A stretch of DNA of 64,000 nt from Methylobacterium nodulans ORS 2060 (GTDB lineage: Bacteria; Pseudomonadota; Alphaproteobacteria; Rhizobiales; Beijerinckiaceae), in assembly GCF_000022085.1 (NCBI RefSeq), contig NC_011894.1, positions 398,501 to 462,500 on the forward strand, in the 5' to 3' direction. Shown here one piece after another: positions 17,804-26,220 of this stretch; positions within the stretch are counted from its first letter, which is position 1, and every line of letters begins with the position of its first letter. A program made the position numbers and the translations under genes. The notes under the pieces are model-generated. The model had not been told where the DNA came from and ran no database searches. It saw only the letters and a program-made list of their open reading frames with translations.

Positions 17804-18069
17804 CGCCGTCACCGCGAAACAGGAGGGCAAAACACCACGCATGAACCCGAAAGGGTGAACCGGATCGTTCCCGTGGGGACGATGGGCCTGGCGATCTCGT
17901 TGAGAGTCCAGAACCTGCGGGTGCAAACCCGCAAGGTCGTGAAACAGATTGAGACGCCTCGCCCTCCTGACCCCATCATGCGGCGGCCAAGCGCCGACCG
18001 CGAAGAGAAGCGTGTGACCCACGGGGCGACACAAGCCGGAGAAACCACAACGAGCAGCTTGACCTAAAC
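17804..18069 (+). ncRNA. Candidate bridge/seeker RNA of the IS110-family element
   Basis: The right non-coding end holds a row of hairpins: ACCC-GAAA-GGGT at 17845-17856 (GNRA tetraloop), an 8-bp stem with one wobble at 17864-17883, and a 10-bp bulged stem with a GCAA tetraloop at 17913-17937. Structured RNAs of this kind, encoded at the right end in IS1111-type elements, guide target and donor recognition by the transposase. Position, length and structure fit; the target- and donor-binding loops were not assigned, and transcript ends are unknown. Confidence 0.45.
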
Positions 18070-18104
18070 GACCCCAATCAGAGAAGAGAAGACTCTCAGC
18101 CGAA

Positions 18105-18265
18105 ATAGAACCTGACCTGCGTGGCAGCCGCCAAGGCCCTCATGCTGAGGTGCTGGCGATCTGTGATCGCCAGCACCTCAGCATGAGGGCCTTGGCGGCT
18201 GCCATCGGAGGGGGCGTCCATGCGGCTGGTTTCATCCGTCAGAGGCAGCCCGGCCGGAGAAGAGA
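18105..18265. repeat. Dispersed repeat copy (family A) with long palindrome
   Basis: Starts with TAGAACCTGACCTGCGTGGC and continues through a palindromic core to CGGCTGGTTTCATCC and a CAGCCCGGCC tail. The same order of blocks, with substitutions, is found at 29713-29970, where the two arms are separated by about 110 bases instead of 3. Confidence 0.75.
18122..18204. repeat. Perfect 40-bp inverted repeat, 3-base loop
   Basis: Positions 18122-18161 are exactly complementary to 18165-18204, leaving only TGT (18162-18164) unpaired. The arms include CTCATGCTGAGGTGCTGG, the family A core. It lies just right of the insertion sequence and downstream of the minus-strand UGM-like gene, where it could also stop transcription. 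Confidence 0.9.
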
Positions 18266-18294
18266 CGCCCGCTTCTCCTGGACGGACCTGGGAG

Positions 18295-19797
18295 CTACGC
18301 CACCTTGCGCGGCACCAGCCGCTCGCTCCGGAGCGCCTCGCGCGCCCCCGACAGGCCCGCCTCGGCGTATTCGGCGTCCTCGTTCACGCTCCAGACGTCG
18401 TAGAGGCGCTGGCCCGCCAGGATGTTCCGCACGGTGAGCATCGCGGTCATCATGGCGTGGTCCTGGTTGTTGTACTTGTGCATGCCGTTGCGGCCGACGA
18501 GGTGGAGCGTCGGGTAGGTGGTCTCCAGGTCGCGGCGGATCGCCGCCACGTTGTCCCGGTAGGCCTCGTCATAGACCGGATAGGCCTTGGGCTGGCGCAC
18601 CACGCAGGCATCGACCACATCCTCCGGCCGGATCAGCCCGATCTGCGCGATCTCGCGCTTGGCGAGGTCGACGAGCTCGGAATCCGCCGCATTCCACAGC
18701 CCGTCGCCCTCGAAGCAGAAATATTCCAGCCCGAGGCAGGTATAGGTCGGGTCCGGCACCATCTCGGGCGACCAGGAGCGGAAGTTCTGCACCCGCCCCA
18801 CCTTCACGCTCGGATCGTGGATGTAGATCCAGTTGTCGAGGAAATCCTCGGCGCCGCGGGCGATGAGCGCCACGGTGATGAAATCCCGGTAGCCGAGGGC
18901 GCGGGCGTGGAAGGTGCTGAGCGGGGCGGGCCGGAGGGCCGCCACCAGATCCTGGATCGCCGCCGAGGAGACGACATGGCGGGCCGTGAAGGTCTCCCGG
19001 GAGCCGTCCTGCCGGCGGGCGCCGATGGTCCAGAGGCCGCAGCCAGGGTCGAAGGACAGGCTCTCGACCCCTAGGCCGAGGAGCACCCGGCCGCCGCCGT
19101 CGCGCACCGCCGCCGCGGCGGCCTCCCACATCATGCCGGGGCCCCGCCGCGGATAGCGGAAGGATTCGATGAGGGTCTTGATCACCGGCTCGCCGGCCTT
19201 CGGCCTACCGCGCAGACCGAGCGAGCGGGTCAGCGCATCGCGGATCGCGGCACCGAGATCGAGGCCCTTGATGCGCTGGGCCGCCCAATCGGCCGAGATC
19301 GCATCGCAGGATAGGCCCCACACCTTCTCGGTGTAGGTCTTGAAGAAGATCGAGAACAGGCGCTCGCCGAACTGGTTGCGCACCCAGTCGTGGAAGCTCC
19401 TCGGCTCCCGCACAGGCCGGGCGCGGGCGTAGAGGTAGGAGGCGATGCAGGCCGCGCTCTGCCACAGGCCGAGGTTGCGCAGAGCCTCGAACGCCTTGAG
19501 CGGATAGGCGTAGTACCGGCCCTTGTAGTAGATCCGGGACAGGCGCGGCCGCTCGATGAAGTCGTCCGGCAGGATCTCGTTCCAGAGGTCCACCACTTCC
19601 TTCGATTTCGAGAAGAAACGGTGACCGCCGATGTCGAAGAGATAGCCGTTGTATTCGACCGTGCGGCTGATACCGCCGACGCGCAGCGGATCACGTTCCA
19701 ACACGGTGACCTGACGCCCGGCCTTTGCCAAGAGATAGGCGGCAGTCAAACCAGCCGGTCCGGCGCCGATGATCAGCGTCTCGGTGTGCAGGCTCAT
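18295..19797 (-). CDS. FAD-dependent oxidoreductase, UDP-galactopyranose mutase-like
   Basis: A 500-aa flavoprotein with an N-terminal FAD-binding signature (LIIGAGPAGLTAAYLL, ERDPLRVGGISRT) and NGYLFDIGGHRFFSK, YTEKVWG and HLVGRNGMHKYNNQDHAM, the pattern of the amine-oxidase-like group that contains UDP-galactopyranose mutases and carotenoid or protoporphyrinogen oxidases. The YTEKVWG and MHKYNNQDHAM pieces are typical of the UGM-like branch linked to polysaccharide synthesis. Start ATG 19797 is chosen because homology begins right there. It is divergent from a GT-C-type membrane protein gene, which supports a glycoconjugate role, but the substrate is not established. Confidence 0.75.
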   Translation of the reverse strand: MSLHTETLIIGAGPAGLTAAYLLAKAGRQVTVLERDPLRVGGISRTVEYNGYLFDIGGHRFFSKSKEVVDLWNEILPDDFIERPRLSRIYYKGRYYAYPLKAFEALRNLGLWQSAACIASYLYARARPVREPRSFHDWVRNQFGERLFSIFFKTYTEKVWGLSCDAISADWAAQRIKGLDLGAAIRDALTRSLGLRGRPKAGEPVIKTLIESFRYPRRGPGMMWEAAAAAVRDGGGRVLLGLGVESLSFDPGCGLWTIGARRQDGSRETFTARHVVSSAAIQDLVAALRPAPLSTFHARALGYRDFITVALIARGAEDFLDNWIYIHDPSVKVGRVQNFRSWSPEMVPDPTYTCLGLEYFCFEGDGLWNAADSELVDLAKREIAQIGLIRPEDVVDACVVRQPKAYPVYDEAYRDNVAAIRRDLETTYPTLHLVGRNGMHKYNNQDHAMMTAMLTVRNILAGQRLYDVWSVNEDAEYAEAGLSGAREALRSERLVPRKVA

Positions 19798-19945
19798 CAG
19801 GTCGGGCTCCGGTGCGCGCTCCATGCGGGCGACATTACTGAGAGAAGGGTAAACAACCCTTCACCCCGGCACCGTCGTCCGGCGCCGTAACCGTGGGGTA
19901 AGGCCGGCATGCGATTCCGGGACGAGCTGTCCCGGGGACGCCACG

Positions 19946-21760
19946 ATGCCGAGCACTGCCCTCCTCGCCGCGGGGCCAAGTCCTGCCCCGCGCTCCCTGT
20001 TCGAGAGCCGGCCGGTGCTATGGGGCCTGGTGGCTTTGGGGCTCGCCGGGGCCTTCGGGCTGTCGCACATGCTGCCGGTGCTGCGCGACCTCGTCCTGCC
20101 CGACACCGACGACGCCATGCGCCTCGTGCAGGTGCGCGATCTCCTCGCCGGGCAATCGTGGTTCGATGTCGGCCAGCACCGCCTGCTGCCCCCCGGCGGG
20201 TCCTCGATGCACTGGTCCCGCCTCGTCGATCTGCCCATCGCCGCGCTGATCCTCATCCTGCGGCCATTCGCCGGGGCACAGGCGGATGCCGTCGCGGCCG
20301 CGCTCTGGCCGCCCCTCCTGTTCGGCCTCTACTCCGCCATGCTGTTCGTCGGCGCGCGCCGGCTGTCCGGCGAGCGGGCTGCCCTCCTCGCCCTGTTCGC
20401 CGCCACCCAGACCCCGCTGCTGACCTCCCTGTTCGCGCCGGGCCGCATCGACCACCACAACGTGCAGGTCTGCGCCGTGCTCGGCCTCGCCCTCTGCCTG
20501 ATGCGCCCGGCTCCGGGCTGGCGCGAGGGCGCCGCCGCGGGTGCGCTCGCCGCGCTCTCCCTGGCGGTCGGTCTGGAGACGCTGCCGTTCATCGCCGCGG
20601 CGGGATTGCTCGTCACCGGGGCCTGGATCCTGTCCGGGGAGCGCGCTCTCGGGGCGTTCCTGGGCTTCGCGGCCGCGCTGGCGGCCGGCAGCGCCGCCCT
20701 GTTCGGGCTCGGGACGACGCCGGCCCATTGGGGCGCGCCGGCCTGCGATGCGCTGTCGCCGCCCTGGCTCTGGGTCGCCGGCAGCGCCGGCGCCACGGCG
20801 CTTGCGGCCGCGGGGCTGCGCCGGCGCCTTCTCCGCCCGGAGACCCGGCTCGCCCTGGCCGCCCTCGGCGGCCTTGCGATCGCGGGCGGATTCGCCGCGA
20901 TCGCCCCGGCCTGTCTCGACGGCCCCTTCGCGGGCATGCCCGAGACAATCCGCCAGGGCTGGCTCCTCAAAGTCCGCGAGATGCTGCCGCTGTGGCGGAA
21001 CCTGCCCGAGTTCCCGGGCGAGATCCTGTCCGCCTTCATGCCGCTCCTCGTCGGGGCGCTGGCCGCGACCGTCCTCGCCCTGCGCGGACCGGCCGCGCAG
21101 CGCCGGCCTCAAGGGATCCTGGCGGCGGCGCTCTGGCTCGGCGTGGGTCTCGGCACCCTGCAGTTCCGCGGCCTCTACGTTGCCTCAGGCTTCGTCGCGC
21201 TCGCCGCCGGCGCGGTGCTGGATCGGGGGCTGGCGATGCTGCGGACGCCGGGAGCGGGTCACGCCGCGCGGGCCGCGACCCTGGCCGCAGGATTGGGGCT
21301 GATCGGCAAGCTCTGGCTCGCGGGCGCCGCCGTGCCGAGCCTCCCGAGCCCCACCAAGCCCCAAGCGGGGAATGGCGAGTCCACCTGGTCGCACTGCACC
21401 GGCCGCTCCGCCATGGCGGCCTTGGCCGCGCAGCCGCCCGGAACCGTGCTGGCGCCGATCGATCTCGGCCCGTTCCTCCTGCTCCACACGCCGCACGGCG
21501 TCGTGGCAGCCCCGTACCATCGCAACACCGTCGGGCTCGCGGCGGCGCTCGAGGGATTTCGCGACGCGGCGGCGCTGCGCCGGGTGGCAGCGGAGCGGCA
21601 GGTCGCCTACATCGCGGTCTGCCCGCCATCCGAGGGTGCGGATGGCGGCGCGCCGCTCATCGGCGACCTTGCCCGCCGCAAGGTTGCGCCGTCCTGGCTG
21701 GAGCCGATCCCGATGCCTGACTCCCCCCTCAAGATCTGGCGCGTCCGCCCGCAGCCGTGA
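19946..21760 (+). CDS. GT-C-type integral membrane protein, putative glycosyltransferase
   Basis: A 604-aa protein with roughly 10-12 transmembrane helices. It begins with a first luminal loop bearing DTDDAMRLVQVRDLLAG and later GRIDHHNVQ. An acidic motif in the first loop plus RIDHHN is seen in STT3/AglB-like oligosaccharyltransferases and related GT-C enzymes that use lipid-linked sugars. The C-terminal ~130 residues form a soluble periplasmic domain. It heads a coupled three-gene unit: its TGA overlaps the GTG of the DUF1499 gene. Substrate unknown. Confidence 0.68.
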   Translation: MPSTALLAAGPSPAPRSLFESRPVLWGLVALGLAGAFGLSHMLPVLRDLVLPDTDDAMRLVQVRDLLAGQSWFDVGQHRLLPPGGSSMHWSRLVDLPIAALILILRPFAGAQADAVAAALWPPLLFGLYSAMLFVGARRLSGERAALLALFAATQTPLLTSLFAPGRIDHHNVQVCAVLGLALCLMRPAPGWREGAAAGALAALSLAVGLETLPFIAAAGLLVTGAWILSGERALGAFLGFAAALAAGSAALFGLGTTPAHWGAPACDALSPPWLWVAGSAGATALAAAGLRRRLLRPETRLALAALGGLAIAGGFAAIAPACLDGPFAGMPETIRQGWLLKVREMLPLWRNLPEFPGEILSAFMPLLVGALAATVLALRGPAAQRRPQGILAAALWLGVGLGTLQFRGLYVASGFVALAAGAVLDRGLAMLRTPGAGHAARAATLAAGLGLIGKLWLAGAAVPSLPSPTKPQAGNGESTWSHCTGRSAMAALAAQPPGTVLAPIDLGPFLLLHTPHGVVAAPYHRNTVGLAAALEGFRDAAALRRVAAERQVAYIAVCPPSEGADGGAPLIGDLARRKVAPSWLEPIPMPDSPLKIWRVRPQP

Positions 21761-22290
21761 GGCAGCGGGCGCCGATCGCCATCCTTCTGGCCGCGCTCGG
21801 CCTCACCCTCCTGGCGCTGGGCGGGCTCGTCGTGGCGAGGGGGGCGGAGCCCGGCGGCATCGAGGAGGCCTGGATGCTGCTGTTCGGCGCGCCCGATCTC
21901 GGGCCGGTCGATTTCGAACACCTGCGCCGCTCCGGCGCCGACGGCCTCGCCTGTCCCCCGGACATCTGCCCCGGCGCACACGCGGATATCGTGCCGCCGA
22001 CCTTACCCATCGCGGGCGCGCGCCTGCGCGAGATCGTGCGCCGCGTCGCCCAGGGCGAGCCGGACACCGTCCTGGTCTTCTCGGACCGCTGGGGGGAGCA
22101 GGACCGCTACGTGGCGCGATCCCGAATCATGCGATTTCCCGATACGGTGACGGTCGAGATCGTCGGGCGCGGCGAGGGCGCCTCCACCCTCGCGCTCTAT
22201 TCCCGCAGCCAGATCGGCGCCGGCCTGTTCAGCGACAACCGCGCCCGCCTTGCCCGCTGGCTGGACGGCGTGAAGGATGCGGCACGATGA
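21757..22290 (+). CDS. DUF1499 family protein
   Basis: A 177-aa protein with an N-terminal transmembrane helix (residues ~7-28) and a soluble domain with FPDTVTVEIVG and LALYSRSQIGAGLFSDNRARLARWL, matching the C-terminal signature of DUF1499 (RS-S-R-G-D-N-R pattern). The function of the family is unknown. It starts at GTG overlapping the stop of the GT-C-type gene and ends overlapping the ATG of the amine oxidase gene, so all three are probably translated together. Confidence 0.75.
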   Translation: MRQRAPIAILLAALGLTLLALGGLVVARGAEPGGIEEAWMLLFGAPDLGPVDFEHLRRSGADGLACPPDICPGAHADIVPPTLPIAGARLREIVRRVAQGEPDTVLVFSDRWGEQDRYVARSRIMRFPDTVTVEIVGRGEGASTLALYSRSQIGAGLFSDNRARLARWLDGVKDAAR

Positions 22291-23660
22291 GAGCACCGGA
22301 TCACGCGCGGTTTCGCCCGCACACCGTCCCGCCGCTGGCCCCGCTGCCGCGCGAGCCCGACGTGGTGGTGGTGGGGGCGGGCGCCGCGGGCATTGCGGCG
22401 GCGCGGCGGCTGCGCGCGCGCGGCCTTTCGGTCGCCGTGCTGGAGGCCCGCGACCGCGTCGGCGGGCGAACCTTCACCACGACCCTGCGCGGGCACGCGG
22501 TCGATCTCGGCGCCCATTGGCTCCATGCCGGGCCGATCAATCCCCTGGTGGCGTTCGGCGTCGCGCGGGGCGAGCCGCTGCGGCGCGCCGCCCAGGAGAG
22601 CCACCTGATGGTGGGGCGGCGCAAGGGGCGGCCCGACGAGGCGGCGGCCTACGGGAGGGCCTTCGCGCTGGCCGACCGGGCCATGACGGGCGGCGCCGGA
22701 CGGGACGGCCCCGATCGCCCCGCCGCCTTCGCCCTGCCGCCGGGTCTCGGGCCGTGGGGACGGCGCGTTGCCCTGGTGCACGGGCTCGTCTCGGGCCGGC
22801 CGCTCGCGGAGGTGAGCCTGCACGACTTCCCCAGCATGGAGTACGGGGACAATTTCTTCATCGCGGGTGGCTACGGCGCCTATCTGGCGCGCCTGGCCCG
22901 GGCGCTTCCGATCACGCTTGGCGCGCCCGTCCGGGTCATCGACTGGTCGGGAGCCGGGGTCGCGGTGGATGTTGGCGGCCGGGGCCGGATCCGGGCGCGC
23001 GCCGTCCTCGTCACGGCGCCCATGATGGTGCTGCAGGACGAGGCCGCCTTCCGCTTCTCCCCTCCCCTGCCACCGGGCATCCGAGCGGCGATCGACGGTT
23101 TCCTGCCCGGCATCTACGAGCACGTGGTGCTGCATTGGCCCTCGGCGCCCTTCCGCGGGCGCGATCGGCTCGCGGGCCTCACGGGCGGGCGGCGCCAGCC
23201 CCCGGGCCTCCTCACCCGCGTCGACGGCACGGCCTTCCACTATTTCGAGCTCGACCGGCCGATGACTGCGGCGCTCGATGCGGCCGGGGCGGGGCCGGAC
23301 GGCGCGCGACGCCTCACCCGCGCCGTCCTGACCGATCATGTCGGCTCCGGCCGCCTCGGCGACCTCGCCATCCCGGCCGTCAGCGAGTGGCGCCTCGATC
23401 CCTGGTCGCGCGGGTCCTGGGCCGTGGTGCCGCCGGGCCACGCCCCCGCGCGCGACGCCCTCAAGGAGCCGGTGGGCGAGCGGATCTGGTTTGCCGGCGA
23501 GGCCCTGTCGCGTCGGCAATGGGGCACGGCGGGCGGCGCCTACGAGGAGGGCGAGCGGGCCGCCGAGGCGATCGCCGCGGCCCTGGCCGGGAGCCGGGCC
23601 GGAGAGGCGAAGAGGGCGCGGGAACCGCGGGATCCCCTCTCCCGTGCGGGAGAGGGGTAG
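22287..23660 (+). CDS. Flavin monoamine oxidase family protein
   Basis: A 457-aa FAD enzyme: dinucleotide-binding VVVGAGAAGIAAARRL at residues ~28-43, ARDRVGGRTFTT, LGAHWLHAG, and the C-terminal FAD-contact block IWFAGEALSRRQWGTAGGAYEEG. No signal peptide or membrane helix is obvious. The substrate amine is unknown; an oxidase or desaturase role are both possible. The ATG overlaps the DUF1499 stop (ATGA). The last ~16 codons (KRAREPRDPLSRAGEG, then stop) are encoded by a copy of the dispersed palindromic repeat at 23624-23657, so the natural C terminus has been replaced or extended by repeat DNA. Confidence 0.82.
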   Translation: MRAPDHARFRPHTVPPLAPLPREPDVVVVGAGAAGIAAARRLRARGLSVAVLEARDRVGGRTFTTTLRGHAVDLGAHWLHAGPINPLVAFGVARGEPLRRAAQESHLMVGRRKGRPDEAAAYGRAFALADRAMTGGAGRDGPDRPAAFALPPGLGPWGRRVALVHGLVSGRPLAEVSLHDFPSMEYGDNFFIAGGYGAYLARLARALPITLGAPVRVIDWSGAGVAVDVGGRGRIRARAVLVTAPMMVLQDEAAFRFSPPLPPGIRAAIDGFLPGIYEHVVLHWPSAPFRGRDRLAGLTGGRRQPPGLLTRVDGTAFHYFELDRPMTAALDAAGAGPDGARRLTRAVLTDHVGSGRLGDLAIPAVSEWRLDPWSRGSWAVVPPGHAPARDALKEPVGERIWFAGEALSRRQWGTAGGAYEEGERAAEAIAAALAGSRAGEAKRAREPRDPLSRAGEG

Positions 23661-23822
23661 GGGTGAGGGTCCCGGACCCTTTAGAATAAAACCAAGACGG
23701 CGGTGCTGGCAGCGGCCCGGTTCAGTCTTCTTGCCGAACCACCTGGGCCCTCACCCCTGCCCCTCTCCCGTGCGGGAGAGGGGATCCCCGCGCGAACTCG
23801 TCTCCGAACAGATCAACCGGAA
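23624..23822. repeat. Inverted pair of palindromic repeats (family B)
   Basis: Two copies of an 11-bp-stem palindrome, CCCCTCTCCCG-TG-CGGGAGAGGGG, at 23634-23657 and 23760-23783. They face each other: GGGGTAGGGGTGAGGG follows the first and CCCTCACCCCTGCCCC precedes the second. The second is followed at 23800-23820 by GTCTCCGAACAGATCAACCG. Relatives occur at 39083, 47443 and 52748. The pair lies between two convergent genes. Confidence 0.85.
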
Positions 23823-23828
23823 GATGTA

Positions 23829-24833
23829 TCAGAGCATGCTCGGCAGCACCCGGTCCGGCGGCCGGTGCCCGTCCATGAAGGTCTTGATGTTGATGATGAC
23901 CTTCTCGCCCATGTCGATGCGGCTCTCGTGCGTGGCCGAGCCCATATGCGGCAGCAGCACCACCTTGCCGGCCTTGGCGAGCTTCACCAGGCGCGGGCTC
24001 ACCGCCGGCTCCTGCTCGAACACGTCGAGACCCGCCCCCGCGATGTCCCCGACCTCGATGAGGCGCGCGAGCGCGGTCTCGTCGATCACCTCGCCGCGGG
24101 CGGTGTTCACCACCACCGCCTCGGGCTTGAGGAGCTTGAGGCGGCGCGCCGAGAGCAGATGGTAGGTCGCGGGCGTATGCGGGCAGTTCACCGACACGAT
24201 GTCGACCCGCGCGAGCATCTGGTCGAGGGATTCCCAGTAGGTCGCTTCGAGCTCGGCCTCGGTGCGGGCCGAGACGCGGCGACGGTTGTGATAGTGAATC
24301 GAGAGTCCGAAGGCCCTGGCGCGGCGCGCCAGCGCTTGGCCGATGCGGCCCATGCCGACGATGCCGAGGCGCTTGCCGGTGATCCGCCGCCCCAGCATCC
24401 AGGTCGGCGACCAGCCGGTGGTCCAGGACTCCTCCGGGATGATTCGCGCGCCCTCGGTGATCCGGCGGGCCACCGCGAGGATCAGCGCCATCGTCATGTC
24501 GGCCGTGTCCTCGGTCAGCACGCCCGGCGTGTTCGTGACCGTGATGCCGCGCTGGAGGGCGCTGTCGACGTCGATGTGATCGACGCCGTTGCCGAAATTG
24601 GCGATCAGCCGGAGCTGCGGGCCGGCCTGGGCCAGCAGGGAGGCGTCGATCTCGTCCGTCAGGGTGGGGACGAGCACGTCCGCCTCCTGCACGGCCTGCA
24701 CGAGGGCGGCGGGCGAGAGGGGCTTGTCGTCGTGGTTGAGGCGCGTGTCGAAGAGCTCGCGCATGCGCGTCTCCACCACGTCCGGCAGGCGCCGGGTCAC
24801 CACCACGAGCGGCTTGCGCTTCAACGACGACAT
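23829..24833 (-). CDS. D-2-hydroxyacid dehydrogenase (glyoxylate/hydroxypyruvate reductase type)
   Basis: A 334-aa NAD(P)-dependent D-isomer-specific dehydrogenase. The Rossmann fingerprint is GMGRIGQALARRARAFG. The catalytic arginine lies in NTARGEVIDE, the glutamate in DVFEQEP and the histidine in LPHMGSATHESR. The NFGNGVDHIDVD and TPGVLTEDTADM segments resemble the glyoxylate reductase/GyaR branch. In a methylotroph such an enzyme could serve glyoxylate or hydroxypyruvate reduction, but the true serine-cycle enzyme HprA cannot be distinguished here. The start is ATG 24833. Confidence 0.82.
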   Translation of the reverse strand: MSSLKRKPLVVVTRRLPDVVETRMRELFDTRLNHDDKPLSPAALVQAVQEADVLVPTLTDEIDASLLAQAGPQLRLIANFGNGVDHIDVDSALQRGITVTNTPGVLTEDTADMTMALILAVARRITEGARIIPEESWTTGWSPTWMLGRRITGKRLGIVGMGRIGQALARRARAFGLSIHYHNRRRVSARTEAELEATYWESLDQMLARVDIVSVNCPHTPATYHLLSARRLKLLKPEAVVVNTARGEVIDETALARLIEVGDIAGAGLDVFEQEPAVSPRLVKLAKAGKVVLLPHMGSATHESRIDMGEKVIINIKTFMDGHRPPDRVLPSML

Positions 24834-25122
24834 CTACTCTTCCCCTCCCCGACCCGCGCCGATGCACGCCCGGCAGCCCTTGTCCCAGCCTGCTCAAGCC
24901 TCACGATAGGCGATGGCGCGCCCCGGCGGGAAGCCCCACCTCGGACCGTCCGCGCTACACTCCGTTAACCCTCTTTCGGCCACACACGAAGGCGAGAAGC
25001 CGAGCCGGGCACGGGGCCGAGCGACAACCGCCGGTTTCTCTACGCATCAATCGCGGCAGTGGCTACCGCCTCGCCTCGAGAAAGCGATGCGTCCCGAATC
25101 TTGATGATGGAGACGAGATCCG

Positions 25123-25686
25123 ATGCCCCTTGCGCGCGCCGGTGCCCTCCTGATCGCGCTCATGGCTGCCTGGGCGGCTCTGGCCAGCCTGCCCGCATCC
25201 GCCGCCCCGAAGCTGCCGGAGACCGGTCTCGGGCCGGTGAGCGGGCTGCCGATGCCCCGCTACGTCAGCCTCAAGACCGACCGCGTGAACCTGCGCGAGG
25301 GCCCCTCCAAGGATCACCGGACCCTCTGGGTGTTCCAGCGGGCGGGGCTGCCGGTCGAGATCGTGTCGGAATTCGAGACCTGGCGGCGCATCCGCGACTC
25401 GGAGGGCACCGAGGGCTGGGTGCTGCACTCCCTGCTCTCCGGCCGGCGCACGGCCGTGGTGCTGGCGCAGGGGGACAAGGCGGCGCCGGTCCCGCTCTAC
25501 GCGGAGCCGGAGGGCCGCGGCGGCGTCGTGGCCCAGCTCCAGGCGGGGGTGATCGGCAGCATCAAGTCCTGCAGCGGAACGTGGTGCCGCCTCATCGTCG
25601 CCCTGCCGCAGAAGCGGGGCGACGTGGACGGCTACCTGCGCCAGGATCGCCTGTGGGGCGTCTACCCGAACGAGAAGGTGGAGTAG
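25123..25686 (+). CDS. Secreted SH3-domain protein
   Basis: A 187-aa exported protein: Sec signal peptide (residues 1-28, cleavage near ASA-AP), then a bacterial SH3 domain starting YVSLKTDRVNLREGPSKDH (residues ~46-110), and a second SH3-like repeat (residues ~120-187) with CSGTWCRLIV, whose two cysteines may pair. Family members bind or sense cell-wall components. GAGACGAGATCCG precedes the ATG. It is 17 bases upstream of the DUF2267 gene. Confidence 0.8.
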   Translation: MPLARAGALLIALMAAWAALASLPASAAPKLPETGLGPVSGLPMPRYVSLKTDRVNLREGPSKDHRTLWVFQRAGLPVEIVSEFETWRRIRDSEGTEGWVLHSLLSGRRTAVVLAQGDKAAPVPLYAEPEGRGGVVAQLQAGVIGSIKSCSGTWCRLIVALPQKRGDVDGYLRQDRLWGVYPNEKVE

Positions 25687-25703
25687 GCGCGGAGGCGAGA
25701 GCG

Positions 25704-26129
25704 ATGACGGTCCCGCAGGAATACGTGCAGGCGTCCCGCGACTTCGAGCGCTTCCTGCTGGCCGCCCGCGATGCGCTCGGCCACGCGACGACCCATCGGA
25801 CCTACGCGACAATCTACAGCGTGCTCCTCGTCTTCCGCCGGCACGTGAGCGTGCGCGACGGGCTCCGGTTCGCCACCGTGCTGCCGCCCGTGCTGCGGGC
25901 CATCTTCGTTTCCGACTGGGATCCGGCGGAGCCGGTCCGGGACTTCGCGGATCGCGAGACCCTCACGGCCGAGATGCTGAGCGTGCGGGGAAACCATAAC
26001 GTCTCCCCGGCCGATGCCATCGCGGTCGTGGCGCGGGTGCTCCGCGACCATGTCGACCAGGAAGCCTACGACCGGGTGCTCGCCACCCTGCCCGAGCCGG
26101 CCCGGGACTACTGGCGCGACGCCATGTGA
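25704..26129 (+). CDS. DUF2267 family protein
   Basis: A 141-aa all-helical protein. The order DFERFLLAARDALG, TYATIYSVLLVFRRHVSV, GLRFATVLPPVLRAIFVSDWDP and VLATLPEPARDYW follows the two-repeat DUF2267 pattern; function unknown. An AGGCGAGAGCG lies before ATG 25704. It converges with irr across a terminator. Confidence 0.75.
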   Translation: MTVPQEYVQASRDFERFLLAARDALGHATTHRTYATIYSVLLVFRRHVSVRDGLRFATVLPPVLRAIFVSDWDPAEPVRDFADRETLTAEMLSVRGNHNVSPADAIAVVARVLRDHVDQEAYDRVLATLPEPARDYWRDAM

Positions 26130-26167
26130 GGGCGCTCGCGGCGCAGGAGCACAGGCACCCCGCCCGC

Positions 26168-26196
26168 AAAAAAGCCGCCGTCTCGCGACGGCGGCT
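26168..26196 (-). terminator. Intrinsic terminator of irr
   Basis: A perfect 10-bp stem (26173-26182 with 26187-26196, TCGC loop). On the minus strand it is followed by a run of six T (26173-26168). It lies 25 bases past the irr stop. Confidence 0.88.
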
Positions 26197-26220
26197 CTCT
26201 TCAGATCCGGAGTTCGGGCG

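Larger units (their letters stand above)
16665..18080 (+). mobile_element. IS110-family (IS1111-like) insertion sequence
   Basis: Bounded by an 11-bp inverted pair: TGATTGGGGTC at 16665-16675 and its complement at 18070-18080. After a 1-2 base offset the pair continues as TTAG / TTTAG. It encloses one transposase gene with about 90 bases of non-coding DNA on the left and about 270 on the right. Short sub-terminal repeats and a long right end are hallmarks of the IS1111 subgroup of IS110, where the true ends lie a few bases outside the repeats. No target duplication is expected or seen. Confidence 0.75.

Noticed and set aside
18122..18204. CRISPR repeat or tRNA-like structure
   Set aside because: A single hairpin without regular direct repeats or spacers, and without tRNA features. 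No CRISPR array, rRNA or tRNA was seen anywhere in the window.
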